A stretch of DNA of 64,000 bases, from assembly GCA_003049485.1 (NCBI GenBank), contig PYST01000001.1, positions 186,001 through 250,000 of the forward strand, read 5' to 3'. Positions 34,085-45,500 of this stretch are shown in pieces. The position numbers and the translations under genes were made by a program. Numbering within the stretch: the first letter of the stretch is position 1; the number at the start of each line of letters is the position of its first letter. This DNA comes from Ophioceras dolichostomum (taxonomy: Eukaryota > Ascomycota > Sordariomycetes > Magnaporthales > Ophioceraceae). The notes under the pieces are model-generated. The model saw only the letters and a list, made by a program, of their open reading frames with translations, was not told where the DNA came from and did not search any database.

Positions 34085-36137
34085 ATGGCGCAAGGGTCGA
34101 ACGACATGTCAGGGGAGCAAGAAAAGAGCCCCATCTCTGCTGCATCCGGGACGGCTCCGGATACTGCCGTCGTCCCCGATGCCGTCCGTGGGTCCACTCC
34201 TGCCACCGAGGACAAGAAATCGGAGTCGTTGTCTCTTACCACCCCTACACCGACCTCACCAGAAGGCCAAGCCATCAAAGATCCGGGCCCATCACCATTA
34301 CCAACACCAGCCTCGAGAACCGCCAGTCGAACCACCAGCCATGCCGGCTCCGTCGAAGACGGGAACGAGTCGTCGTCCCCAGAAGCCGGCCCCGGCGCCT
34401 CCTCTTCCGGAGGTGGTCGACTCGGCCCCCGCCCAGCCGTCTTCCGCAGCACCTTCCACGAGGTGGCCTTCGTCTTCCAAGCCACCGTCGCGACTATGAG
34501 CTCTACCTTCCTCGTCGGCGTTACCACTATCGTGACGGCGTCCATCGGGCGCGACCTGGCCATGACGCAGGGGGAGATCACGTGGATCAGCGCCTCGACG
34601 TCGCTCACAGCGGGCGCCTTTCAGCTCGCGCTGGGCCAGCTAGCCGACCTGCTGGGGAGGCGCCCCTTGTTCATCGCGGGCATGGCGTCCTTCGCGGCCT
34701 TCGCGTTGTTGGCGGGCTTCGCGCGCAACCCGTTCTGGATGGACGTGGTGTGCGGGTGCCTGGGCCTCAGCGCCGCCATGATGGTGCCGCCCGCGATCGG
34801 CATACTCGGCGCCGCGTACGGGGCGCCGTCGAGGCGGAAGAACATCGCGTTCTCGGCCTTCAGCGCGGGGAACCCGCTGGGCTTCGCGATGGGGAGCACG
34901 TTTGGGGGCATCGCCGCGAGGCTGTTCGACTGGCGCGCGTCGCTGTTCCTCGTCGCCATATTGTGGGGCGTGTTCGCGGCGGCGTCGTTCTGGGCCGTGC
35001 CGTCCGGTGTGGAGGCGTACGATCCGCGGGAGACGGTCGGCGTGCGGATGGCCGGCTTCTTCGCGAGGTTCGACTCCGTCGGCGCGGTTCTGACGCTTTT
35101 CGGGACGGGCATGTTCACCGCCGCGATCACGCTCGGCCCGGACGACGGCTGGGGCTCGGCGACCGTGGTCAGTTTGCTGGTCGTAGGGGTTGTGCTGCTG
35201 GTGGGGTTTGGGTTCTGGGAGCGTCACTGGCCTCATCCGCTAATGCCGCCCAAGATTTGGAACGACCGGAATTTTACCTTGGTACGTCTCTCTCCCACAG
35301 GCGACTGTTCAAATGGGTGGTGTTGTTGCCAGTGCTGACATTTCATGCTTCTCCCTCTAACCTAGCTGATGATATCGCTTCTTCTAGGCTTCATGAGTTT
35401 CAACTCATGCAGCTTCTGGCTCGCATTCTTCATGCAGAAGGTGCAGAATCGGGACGCCCTGGACGTGGCTGTTCATCTGCTCCCGCAGGCCATCGGTGGG
35501 CTCATCTGGAACGTCGTGGCCGGCGCGACGCTTCACTTGGTCAACAACACGCTTCTTCACGGCATAGGGGCTGTGGCTTACCTCGCTTCCAGTTTGCTGT
35601 TGTCGTTCATGGGACCGGACTCCAACTATTGGGCCTTTGTTTTCCCTTCCCTGATCGTCAGCGTGATAGGGGCTGATTTCCAGTTCAACGTCGTCAACGT
35701 AAGTCTTTGAGGCCCCTTTCTTGTCGATCGTCTCCCGCTTCCCTCTGAATCTCGCTCTAGACTTGCCTACATCTCTACTAATAGCATCATTCTCAACCCA
35801 CCTACAGATGTACGTGATGCAGTCTCTCCCGTCACACCAGCAGGCTCTCGCGGGAGGTATCTTCAACACCCTCATCCGGCTGTGTCAGACGCTCGCCTTG
35901 GGAATCTCGACTGCCGTCTACAGCTCCATCGAGCGCACCGCAGAAGGAGCCGCAGATCCGATGCTCAAGTTCACCCGCGCCTTCCAAGTGTCGATTGCCC
36001 TGTCGGCCGCCGGCATTTTGTTTGTGCCGTTCATCAGGCTCGGCACTCAGGGCAACGTCGGCAAGTCAGAGGTTAATGATCAAGACGAGGATACGACTGA
36101 TTCTCCTGGTCCTGTGATTGAGGCGAGAACCAGGTGA
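34085..36137 (+). CDS. DHA2-type MFS multidrug efflux transporter
   Basis: Three exons: 34085-35281, 35366-35698, 35808-36137; 619 residues. It is probably a 14-helix drug:H+ antiporter of the plasma or vacuolar membrane. A hydrophilic Ser/Thr/Pro/Gly-rich N-terminus of about 125 residues precedes helix 1 (VATMSSTFLVGVTTIVTASI). The signature ITWISASTSLTAGAFQLALG is followed by the loop GQLADLLGRRPLF, and then LGLSAAMMVPPAIGILGAAY and NPLGFAMGSTFGG, which is the antiporter-motif region. The last helices run from TLIRLCQTLALGISTAVYSS to VSIALSAAGILFVPFIRL. The family includes yeast Atr1/Sge1 and fungal toxin-efflux pumps; substrate cannot be told. No biosynthetic genes flank it, so a cluster role is unlikely. 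All splices are phase 0. Confidence 0.88.
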
Positions 36138-36749
36138 CTGTCCAGGTCACTCTCCCGAGCGTATCGCTAGACTTTCCCCCTTTGTTACATACCCGTTGTT
36201 GAACTTTTCTGTCACTTCATCTCATCATCTGGGGGCCTCAGCTGTCTAGAATCATGGCTAGAGTAGGAAAGAGACTGTGATACCCAAACCTCACACATAC
36301 CTTTGGAGGAAGGTTCAATGACAGATAGATTGTTGATAGAACTGCCGGTCATCTAGAGAGAGGCAAAGCCTTCTCAAGGTACGTTCTTGATGGAATTGCC
36401 CTTTTCTGCAGCAGGTTACACAGGCCTTTCCACAAACGCTGCATCGCCAATACTTTTCTACCTAGACCCAATCGTACTCAGTAGAGGCGACAGAATAGAG
36501 AAGATAAACAGCCAGGATCCTGAGCGATCAATGTCAGGTCGTCTACTGTCTGATTGGTTGGGGGCTGAAGATATCAGACCAGGAAGCTCACGCCAAGCTA
36601 GCTGGTTATTTCCGCCATCGACATTTGGCCTGCCAACTCCGCACGACGCCCAAAACTATCCCAGGTGAAAAGTCGCTTCGTCGTGAACTCAGATTGTTCT
36701 CATTGCAATCTCCCAGTACTTGGTCTGTAGTCTTTACCTACACCTTTAA
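36138..36749. other. Intergenic region
   Basis: 612 bases between the MFS gene and the next plus-strand gene. No recognisable gene, and nothing notable beyond the presumed 3' end and promoter. Confidence 0.5.
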
Positions 36750-38465
36750 ATGCCTGGGTTTTCCGAGAGCGTCGCCCGCCTCCTGCGGCTTGACCGCCGC
36801 CGTCCAAGTCATCCAAGAACTGATTCGGCCCTGAACACGGTCCCGAACGAGGTCGTGAATGAAGCGGCTTCTGCGAAAATGAGAGGCTCTCGAAGATCTC
36901 AATTCCCGAGAGATAGAATAAAGGATGATCTAGAAATCCCGATGAGCATGCGCTCGAAGACGTGGCCACCTCCGGATACACAGCTTGCCAGCCCGCTGTA
37001 CAGTGTCCTCCCGGCCGAAATCCGGCTCACGATCTTCGAGTATGCGCTCTCCGAGGCAACCTTTCCGCACCAATCGTGCCGCGACCACGACTTTTCGATA
37101 ACGCGCGGCCGTGACGGGCCGAACGGGTCTTCTACGAGCAGAGCTCCGAGTAAAGCTCAGAACGGGGAAGGCAGTGGTGCCGATGGCGAAAATAGAAACG
37201 ACGAGAGACGGGCCAGAAACAACTCCCGCAACGTGTTCCACCACGAGACGTGGTATCTTCGGCCAGGCTACGAGGGCCGCAAGGACATGTCTATAGAACT
37301 GCTCCGGACGTGCCGCCGCACTTTTCTGGAGGCGCATCACCTCGTCTTGGCCAGCCGAGAGCAGGCGTTCTGGTTCACAAACAAGTTCGGCTTAGCGCCG
37401 GACAAAGGGGCAGAGTCGCCGCAGGTGCAGTTCGCCAGAGTGATGCCAATAGATGCCGCTGTGGCCGTGCGGGCCGTGCACATTTTCAGTACCCTGGCTT
37501 TACTGGAGATGCGTTTTTTCCGGTTCGTTTGGTACTCAGTCTGCCGGCGTGTCCAGAACAGGAGCCAAGCCGCCACGGCGGACGCTCTAGCCCGGGACGA
37601 CATCAGCCGTCTCCCGAGGCCGACTTCCGAAGCCATCGTAGCGATGGAGACCCGGCCGATTCGGGTTCTGGATCGTCTCGAAACTCTGCATATCACTGTC
37701 CGCTGGTGTGACTGGTGGCCCACCAGCCACGTACATTGGGAGCCCTTCTCGGAGTCGTCCAAGTCCCGCAGACGACGACCAGACACCGCAGACCAGAACG
37801 ACCCCGAGGAGAAAGACGAGGAGGATGACGGCACATCATTCGCGTGGCCCGAATGGAATAGTTTCGCCTCTACGCTCTTGTTCATGCCTAGACTGCGGAA
37901 ACTGGTGATCGAGCTGGAGGTCTACGAGCAAGAACGGCACTTGCTGGACAGGTTGGTCGCGCGGGCGCAGACCTGGCGGTTTCCCGTGTCCAACGAGATG
38001 CCCGAGTCGGTCGGGCCGAAAGCCTGGCAGCATCCAACAGCGTCCTCGCTACGCGCCGGCCGACACAGCCTTTTGTCCTTCAACCCCGACATCGAGCCGG
38101 TGCGCTGGATGAGCTGGACGGGACTGCCCGACCATTACATATCTGGCTCGTGCGAACCGACATGTGGGCTCTGCAAGGAGATCAAGCAACAGAGGGATCT
38201 CGGCGAGAGGCCGACCTTTGTCATGGCGGCCCTCACCTTCACTGCGAAGCCGCAGACTCCCGTGCCTGAAGCCGAGGCGGCCTCTGGGAAGACAAAGTAT
38301 ACACCATATCAGGGGCATCAGAACAAAAAGGGCGAGATGAAAGCCCTCGAATATGCGGTTGGTCGAACCATCTCGCCCATCTACAGGACACCCCTGAGCG
38401 GATATGTCACTAGTGATCAGGGGTTGCTGGACCGGTATAACAACAAGCCATGGGTCTATTTCTGA
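36750..38465 (+). CDS. Fungal protein of unknown function (LPAEIR-type, DUF7730-like)
   Basis: Single exon, 571 residues. I do not recognise a defined function. Residues about 83-105 read LYSVLPAEIRLTIFEYAL, the opening of a large group of uncharacterised fungal proteins that have an F-box-like 'LP-EIR--IY/F' motif (DUF7730-type). Conserved-looking blocks follow: ELLRTCRRTFLEAHHLVL, EQAFWFTNKFG, VRAVHIFSTLALLE and RVLDRLETLHITVRWCDWW, the last in the style of proteins that report a fallen 'tree' of helices and strands. Ser/Arg/Asn-rich and Asp/Glu-rich linkers interrupt it at about 120-160 and 335-365. A CEPTCGLCKEIK cysteine trio lies near 468. No signal peptide or membrane helix is seen. 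Confidence 0.7.
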   Translation: MPGFSESVARLLRLDRRRPSHPRTDSALNTVPNEVVNEAASAKMRGSRRSQFPRDRIKDDLEIPMSMRSKTWPPPDTQLASPLYSVLPAEIRLTIFEYALSEATFPHQSCRDHDFSITRGRDGPNGSSTSRAPSKAQNGEGSGADGENRNDERRARNNSRNVFHHETWYLRPGYEGRKDMSIELLRTCRRTFLEAHHLVLASREQAFWFTNKFGLAPDKGAESPQVQFARVMPIDAAVAVRAVHIFSTLALLEMRFFRFVWYSVCRRVQNRSQAATADALARDDISRLPRPTSEAIVAMETRPIRVLDRLETLHITVRWCDWWPTSHVHWEPFSESSKSRRRRPDTADQNDPEEKDEEDDGTSFAWPEWNSFASTLLFMPRLRKLVIELEVYEQERHLLDRLVARAQTWRFPVSNEMPESVGPKAWQHPTASSLRAGRHSLLSFNPDIEPVRWMSWTGLPDHYISGSCEPTCGLCKEIKQQRDLGERPTFVMAALTFTAKPQTPVPEAEAASGKTKYTPYQGHQNKKGEMKALEYAVGRTISPIYRTPLSGYVTSDQGLLDRYNNKPWVYF

Positions 38466-40675
38466 ACCCACCAACGAAGGGTAACCCGTTCTTGTCGGTT
38501 GGTTCTCCGTCCGACCGGGGTCTTGTGTTAGGTTCTCCGCTCAGGAACTAGATGGGAACCCACAGGATCGCGCAGCTAGCTACCAGCTAAAATACGCGTA
38601 TTGGAAAGATCTTCGCATTCTTAAGGCGAGAAGCAAGTAAGCTTGGGGCTAGAGCCTTCGATGAACCGAAAACACCAAATAAAGGAGCAGTTTGACCATC
38701 TTAGCCTCGCCCTCATCGCCACTCTGCTCAGCTCCTAATGATCTTATAAGTACTAGAACTGCCATCCAAGCTGCCGAACCACCCGGTCTAACAGCCGGCA
38801 AACGGCCCGGGAGGATGCGGCCTACGGGATTCCATAATCGGTCCACAAGACAGCAAACAGGCGGATCCGGATCCATGGATGTCTCGCCTCCAGCGAATGA
38901 AGTCAGAACAGCAAGCACCTAGATACTCCACGCGAAAATCATGCTGCGGAGAACGAACGCCTACGCCTCCCCCGCGTGTAAGCGCCGCTCATCGCTCCCT
39001 CGTCACTCCTGTTTCTACTCGCTCGGAAATATTCTCGGCGGCAGTGCTCCCATCCACCTAGGAGCTAAAGGGAAGGAAACACAAGGAAGATGAGGCACAG
39101 CTTCTCAAACATGAGATTTTAATAGGTGCATGGTCGGTGAGGAAAAGAAACCACTTACAGGACTACGAGAATGGGCAGCTCCATCTCCCCCTAATTTCCC
39201 GATGCAGGGTCCGAGGTCATCACCCTAACGCAATGAAGGCGAAAAGCCTAGCAAGGCAAATTATTTTCTCCATGCTGTTCCTGCGTTTCGATCTCTGATC
39301 ATGGAAAGAAAGGAAACAAGATCAGTGGCTCGCATCATCGGATGGGAAATGCCGCTCATTATCTTATCACACTGCATGAAACGTCCCCCCACCAATTACA
39401 AAAAACCACGACGAAGATTCCCCCTTGACAACACAACGGCATGAGAAACAGCAAACACTATTTTACTTCTGATGAATGATGACGACGGATCGGCCATTCT
39501 ATCCCTGCTTCCTGTCAACCTTCGAGCTTTTAAGGGGCTTGGTTTGAAATCACATGAGGCATGCCACCCTGGCCTTGCTACACAGGCGCGGGCTGAGGAC
39601 CGTGTCGGCAAAGTGATCACTGACGGACATGCTAGGCTCGGCCCCCAAGGAGCTACCCACGCTACCACAGGCGGACGCTCGGCTGGCGCAGCATGAGGCT
39701 AGGAGCGCCTGGGCCTAGCAGTGGATGCTTCCCCATCGCACAACGCCCGCGCATTACATCAACCGCAGCCTGTCCGAAGCCTTCACGCCGCTGGGACGGA
39801 AACTGGGGAGGAAAGACAAGACGAACAACAAAGAAAAACATCAGACGATCAGTCCCTTCTTGTTTCCTGCCAACGCATCGCAGCAGCTCGCTCTTTGGCT
39901 CCTAAGAGAGTTGAGAGCTATAATGATGGATCGGAGTTGGCCCGACGACGGACATGCTGGAGCGACTAGCGTGCCTCCTGCCGCTCCTCTTCCATTATTA
40001 TGCCTTGCGCTGCCCTATCATCATCAGCAACAGCACCAGCATCATCACCATCTGCAACGGTGTCTCGATCCACCACATCGTGGACAACCACGCACATACC
40101 GCTTTGTGACGAACCCATATCCCTGCCCTTGCTACCAACGATTATTATGTCCGAATCCACAACGTCCGCGCTCGCATTCCCTGCTGTGGACGCCGAAGCT
40201 AACATCATCACTGACAGTCCCACACCCTCCTCCTCCTCCTCCTCCTCCTTCTCTTCCTCCTCCTCCTCACCTCCCACAAGAATGCCTGCCAGAAAAGCGG
40301 TACATGGGATCTGCACTCACCCAGCCCATTCATATCCGATCTCCCTCTCATGTCAGCAGCAAGCAAATACATAATTATGCCCTTCGCTGTTCCTCTCCGG
40401 AGGCGCATCAACAAAGATGGCCCCTATTCATCGTTGCCCTCTTGCTCATGTCCCTCGTTTATTTGCACGACCTGTGTGGTAAATACCACACACGATCGGA
40501 CGACACCAACGTATCTTGTTGCTCCCATCTGTATACCGACAACATAGACCATACAGATTTGATCCCTCCATCTCCATCTGGACAACCACGGGCAGCCTCC
40601 TGCTACTCCCACGCCCCCCGCAAACTCCTAATTTCCCTAGCCTCGTTGGTGCTCTCACCCATATACAGTAGTACC
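38466..40675. other. Region upstream of the GH76 gene
   Basis: About 2.2 kb. The part from 39725 to 40675 is open in the same frame as the GH76 gene, which is unexpected; it contains His/Gln/Pro-rich and poly-Pro stretches, a CTC microsatellite (40226-40268) and a hydrophobic segment (WPLFIVALLLMSLVYLHDLC). It may be a 5' leader or a real N-terminal extension. 38466-39724 has no recognisable gene. Confidence 0.45.
40226..40268. repeat. CTC/CCT trinucleotide microsatellite
   Basis: About fourteen imperfect TCC units interrupted by TTCTCT. It would read as poly-proline in the frame of the downstream GH76 gene. Confidence 0.85.
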
Positions 40676-41938
40676 ATGGTGCACCCAAGCTTCCTAGGCA
40701 GCCTTGTGACGCGGGCTCTACTCGCCCTCGAGGCCAGGCTTGACGCCAGGGCCGAGAGCAAGGAGACGTACGCCGAACACACCAACAGGGCCGTGATCGC
40801 GCTGCAGAAATGGTACAGCACTAGCACAGGGCTGTGGACGACCACCGGGTGGTGGAACTCCGGAAACGTGCTCACCATGCTGTCGGACTTCGCGGCGCTC
40901 GACCGCGAAAGGGCGGCGAGCCTGGGTCTCGAGGCCGTGTTCGAGAACACCTTCACCGCGGCGCAGAAGACAACGCAATCCGCAACGAAAATCATCGCGG
41001 GGGACACCGGGCTAGTCCAGTCCCACTATATGTCCCTCCCGGCGCTGCCCATCCTCCCCGGCAGCCGGCGGAGGAGAAGAAGAAGCCCATTTGACAAGAG
41101 GGGCTTCAGTGGCTTCATCAACGAGTACTACGACGACGAGGGCTGGTGGGCGCTGGGGTGGATCCGGGCCTTCGACGTGTACGGCACGCGCAAGTACCTG
41201 GACATGGCCGAGGCCATCTTCGAGGACATGCGGCAGGGCACAGACGACGTGTGCGGGGGCGGCATCTGGTGGAGCAAGGAAAAAAAATACAAGAACGCCA
41301 TCGCGAACGAGCTGTACCTGTCCGTGGCGGCATCGCTCGCCAACCGCGACGTGAAGGCGCACTCCCGGGGCTTCTACAGGAGCATCGCCACGGCGCAGTG
41401 GGCGTGGCTCAAGGCCAGCGGCATGCTCAACACCGACAACCTCTGGAACGACGGCCTGACCATCCTGTCCAACGGCACGTGCGTCAACAACGGCGGCAAC
41501 ACGTGGACGTACAACCAGGGCGTCGTCCTGGGCGGGCTCGTCGAGCTGACGAGGGCCACGGCTGGCAGGCAGGGTGCGGACGGCACGCTGCTGGATAGCG
41601 CTAACAAGATCGCCAGCGCAGCCATCGCCAAGCTGTCTAAAGACGGCATCCTGACGGAGAGCTGCGAGCCGAGCAACTGCGGCGGCGACGGCCCCCAGTT
41701 CAAGGGCATCTTCGTGCGCAACCTGCGCGCCCTCGCCGTCGCTCAGCCGGGGAAAGCAGAATTCCGCGACTTCATCTTCAGGAACGCGGACTCGATTTGG
41801 CAGAACGCGCGGAACGAGACCACGGACCAGATCGGCCTCGTGTGGGCGGGGCCGTGGAACAAGGGACGGGAGCCGGGGGCGGACACGCAGTCTTCGGCGA
41901 TGGACGTGCTGGTTGCTGCTGTTGCTATTGCCTCTTGA
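40676..41938 (+). CDS. GH76-family alpha-1,6-mannanase-like glycoside hydrolase
   Basis: Called from ATG 40676 as one exon, 420 residues. GH76 enzymes cleave or transfer alpha-1,6-mannose chains; fungal members act in the wall or outside the cell. The barrel begins with HTNRAVIALQKWYSTSTGLW and TGWWNSGNVLTMLSDFAAL. The catalytic Asp-Asp pair is in NEYYDDEGWWALGWIRAFDV (near residue 150). Further family blocks are CGGGIWWSKEKKYKNAIANE, LTILSNGTCVNNGGNTWTYN, QGVVLGGLVEL and FKGIFVRNLRALA. The C-terminus lacks an obvious GPI signal. Between the second helix pair and the DD motif an Arg-rich insert (PGSRRRRRRSPFDKRG) is unusual. The predicted N-terminus is a poor signal peptide. A better one (RKLLISLASLVLSPIYSS) lies just upstream in the same frame but lacks an adjacent ATG, so the true start is uncertain. 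Confidence 0.75.
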   Translation: MVHPSFLGSLVTRALLALEARLDARAESKETYAEHTNRAVIALQKWYSTSTGLWTTTGWWNSGNVLTMLSDFAALDRERAASLGLEAVFENTFTAAQKTTQSATKIIAGDTGLVQSHYMSLPALPILPGSRRRRRRSPFDKRGFSGFINEYYDDEGWWALGWIRAFDVYGTRKYLDMAEAIFEDMRQGTDDVCGGGIWWSKEKKYKNAIANELYLSVAASLANRDVKAHSRGFYRSIATAQWAWLKASGMLNTDNLWNDGLTILSNGTCVNNGGNTWTYNQGVVLGGLVELTRATAGRQGADGTLLDSANKIASAAIAKLSKDGILTESCEPSNCGGDGPQFKGIFVRNLRALAVAQPGKAEFRDFIFRNADSIWQNARNETTDQIGLVWAGPWNKGREPGADTQSSAMDVLVAAVAIAS

Positions 41939-42582
41939 TTTCTTGGGGGAGGGGTTTCCCTCCCTCCTTACCTACCTACCTAGGTAGATAGATGCCTTGA
42001 GGATTGATTGTATTTAGGACAGGCTAGCTTTCAGTCTTGGGTTCGAGAGTTTTGGGTTGGGCGCATGCGTAGATACCATGTTCGGATACCAGGAGTATGT
42101 AGATGAGATACAGAATAGTGTATACGCAATCCTAGTGTTTATTCTCCGATCTAATTTTTCGCTTCTGTCGAGGAACGACTTCGCCAATTCAAGGCGGGGA
42201 CAACATATCATATTCCAATTGTGAGTGAAGTGTCTTGCTGGCGTACAGTCTGGTGAAATTGTGGGCACTGTTGATCTAGCCACGGCGAGGAACATGAAAA
42301 TTGCTGCCTGTTGCAATTTCATCGAACATCGCGTCGAGAACGTCAATCTTTTCGCGTAATTTTCAAAAATCTACCTACATGCAACTTGCATTGCCTTTAT
42401 TCTGCTCTGTTTGTCTAACTTATGTTTCTTCCTTGAAAGAGTTTGTCGTCGTCTTTGGTGGCTAAACGGGGAATCCTCGAGGCGCCCGTGGACACTCGTT
42501 GATGCGGACACGCCAGCGATAGCGAGAGAATAAAGCCTCTCGAAACCCTTTGGTTTAGATCTTCCATGCTCGCGAGGCGAAG
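41939..42582. other. Intergenic region
   Basis: 644 bases between the GH76 gene and the tubulin cofactor D gene. A TACC/GGTA palindrome is present just after the GH76 stop (41969-41991). No further gene was seen. Confidence 0.5.
41969..41991. repeat. TACC/GGTA palindrome
   Basis: Three TACC units meet an inverted GGTA unit at a central CCTAGG, immediately downstream of the GH76 coding region, in the likely 3' untranslated region. Confidence 0.7.
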
Positions 42583-45500
42583 ATGGACGCTCCCGAGGAA
42601 GACCTCGATATCAAGCTGCAGAAGATCTCGGGGGATCTGATCGGCGACTTCGACGCCTCGCTGTGGCCGTTTCTGCGCAAGCCCGACGGCACTGTGCGGA
42701 CCAAAGTTCGAGCCCAAGAGGTGATGAGGTTGACCTCCTCGGTGAGTCTTTCATCGGCACACCTACCGGCTGACTGCCTAGGTAACCACCTCAGGTAGTT
42801 AGAGACATACATATGCTAACATTACGATAGCTCCTCGACCCCTTCCAAGAACTGCCTCAGCTTCTAGATCCACATCTATCAAGATGGGCACAGCTGCTGG
42901 CGGACGCGTTCGTGGACTACTTGCGGTCACCGAGGCGCGGGGCGCGGATGCGTTTCTTGTCCTCGTCATCCTCCACCTCGGGGTCGGATTCAAGGAGGAA
43001 GTACCTGTTCATGCCGCTACCGACGGCGGTGTGCAAGATGCTGTACTCGCTGTGCAAGATCCGGGGCGACAAGGTAGTCGTCCGGTTCCTCCACGTGGAG
43101 ACCAGGTATCTCGAGCTGCTCCTCTCCGCCTTGGAGGAGTCGGAGAGGACCTCTACGCCGGCGCCTGCACAGCTGCCACCCTCTGGCGATGACCCACCTG
43201 CCGCAGCGGGAAATGGAGCTGGCGACGTTGTTGTTGAGGACGTCCACGACGACGACGAGTCTAGGTGGTGGACGTCCTGGACGTGGGAAGAGCGCTATAT
43301 CGTGCTGCTGTGGCTGTCTCAGCTGTTCCTGGCACCCTTCGACCTGTCGACCATCTCATCCTACGATCCGTCCGAGGACGACGACGAGCTCCCCGAGATC
43401 GCCGGCTTCCGCTGGCCGCCGGATGTGCCGGGGATCACGGTGCGGGTGTTGCCCCTCGCGCTGAAATACATCTCCTCCCCCGGAAAGGAGCGCGACGCCG
43501 CCAAGGCTCTGCTGGTGCGGCTCGCGATGCGGCGGGACATGCAGGAACTCGGCGTGCTGCACGAGCTCGTGCAGTGGGCGCTCTTCTCTGTGCGGCCCAA
43601 GACCGAGGCCGAGATGCTGTCCGACACCCCCTACTACTACATCGGCGTGCTCTCCTTCCTTGCTGGTGCCCTGTCATCGTCGGCAGACACGTCAGACATG
43701 GACCGCTACCTGAGGGTCGTGTTCTACGCGACGCATAATATCTCAACCAACGGGGACGCCGCCTCGCGGGCCATCGCGTCGTCGGCGCTCGCACGCAAGA
43801 CTATGATCAAGGTGGTCCGCTCCGTTTCTGTGCTCGTGCTGCGGAAGCGGCTAGACCTGAGCAATAGCGACAGCACTGCTAGGGCGGAGACGGCGCTGGT
43901 CGAGACTGCAATTGGTTTCCTTCTCGACAGCCTGGCTGACAACGACACACCCGTGCGGTTCGCAGCCAGCAAGGCCCTGAGTGTTATTACGCTACGTCTT
44001 CAGCCTGACCTGGCATCGCAGGTGGTCGAGGCCGTCCTGGAGTCGTTGGGGCGCAATGTTCGCTGGGTGGATGTGCAGCTCGGCCCTGCTAGGAGCCCTG
44101 CCAAGATACGCGACCTCTCTTCCGTCGATCCATTAGAATGGCACGGGCTGATGCTCACTCTGTCCCATCTCATCTACAGGCGCTCACCACCAGCTGCGGA
44201 CCTGTCCGGCATCGTACAGGCGCTGCTGACTGGCCTCTCCTTCGAGCGGCGTGCGGCAACGGGCGCTTCTATCGGCACCAACGTGCGTGATGCGGCCTGC
44301 TTTGGGATCTGGGCCTTGGCGAGGCGATATACTACGGCAGAACTACTCGCGGTGCCGACTGATGCCCTCACATCATCGTCTGCCGGCACAGACATTGGTG
44401 TAACAGATTCAGGGGCCAGGTACCAGCACCCCATGAACGCATCGATACTACAAATACTCGCCACGGAGCTCGTCGTCACCGCATCGCTGGATCCTTCAGG
44501 CAACATCCGCAGGGGATCATCGGCGGCGCTGCAGGAGTTGGTCGGCCGCCACCCAGACACGGTAGAGAAGGGCATCTGGGTGGTACAGGCGGTGGACTAC
44601 CACGCTGTGGCTCTTCGGGCCCGCGCCGTGTCGCAGGTGTCACTCGCCGCGACAAAGCTGTGGGGCCAGTACGGCGAGGCCGTCCTACGCGCGATTCTCG
44701 GCTGGCGGGGCGTGGGCGATATTGACGCCGCTAGCCGTCGTGTCGCGGGTGCCACCTTCGGTGCCGTAGCCTTGGACTTGGCACTGGCCGACCCCGTCGG
44801 ATCCGTGGGAGATGCCCCCCCATCAACACCGCTCCGTCGCTTCTCGCAAACCATCGACAGTCTCCTCGCGCGTCTAGACGCCCTTCAAGCGCGCCAGGTC
44901 GAGGAACGCCACGGCCTATTGATGTGTCTAGCGGCCATGCTGGACTCGTTCCCTAGCTTAGTCAGCACGAACGACGGAGGAGGTGACGAATCCGTCCACG
45001 CCAACCTTCCACTGCTGCACACTGTGGTCCACCAGACACTGTGGAGGATCGGCCGAACTATAGCCAAATGTGGAGGAGGCGGGCTTGCAACCCGACGTCC
45101 GGAACTCGTTGCTGAGGCCGGGAGCCAGTTGATTGTCGCGTCGTTCCCGATTCTCCAGGCAGCAGCGCTCCTGCTGGGTCCACAAGAACCACCGCTTCGT
45201 GCGGCCAAACAGGAACTCGAAACATCAACACAACCGGCAGCATCGCATCACTTCTTACAGCTGCTGCCTGGAGCCGAGCTCATCGCGCTGAAAGTATCCA
45301 ACCCTCGTGCATTTTCCGCACTCGTCGAAGGGTTGGATGAGAGGCGGCGAATTAATAAAGTCGCCGGAGCAATAGTATCGGGGCTAGACGAGGAGGACGG
45401 TGCGCGAAGTAGCAGCGCAGCTGTACAGCACGTCTTACATGCTGCACAGGAGGCCGTCGGTGGCTGGCTTGGCCGTGCGGAACAGGAGGTCATCGATACA

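Noticed and set aside
34582..35676. Plus-strand 364-residue frame
   Set aside because: Shadow frame of the MFS transporter with Arg/Gly-rich, non-membrane sequence.
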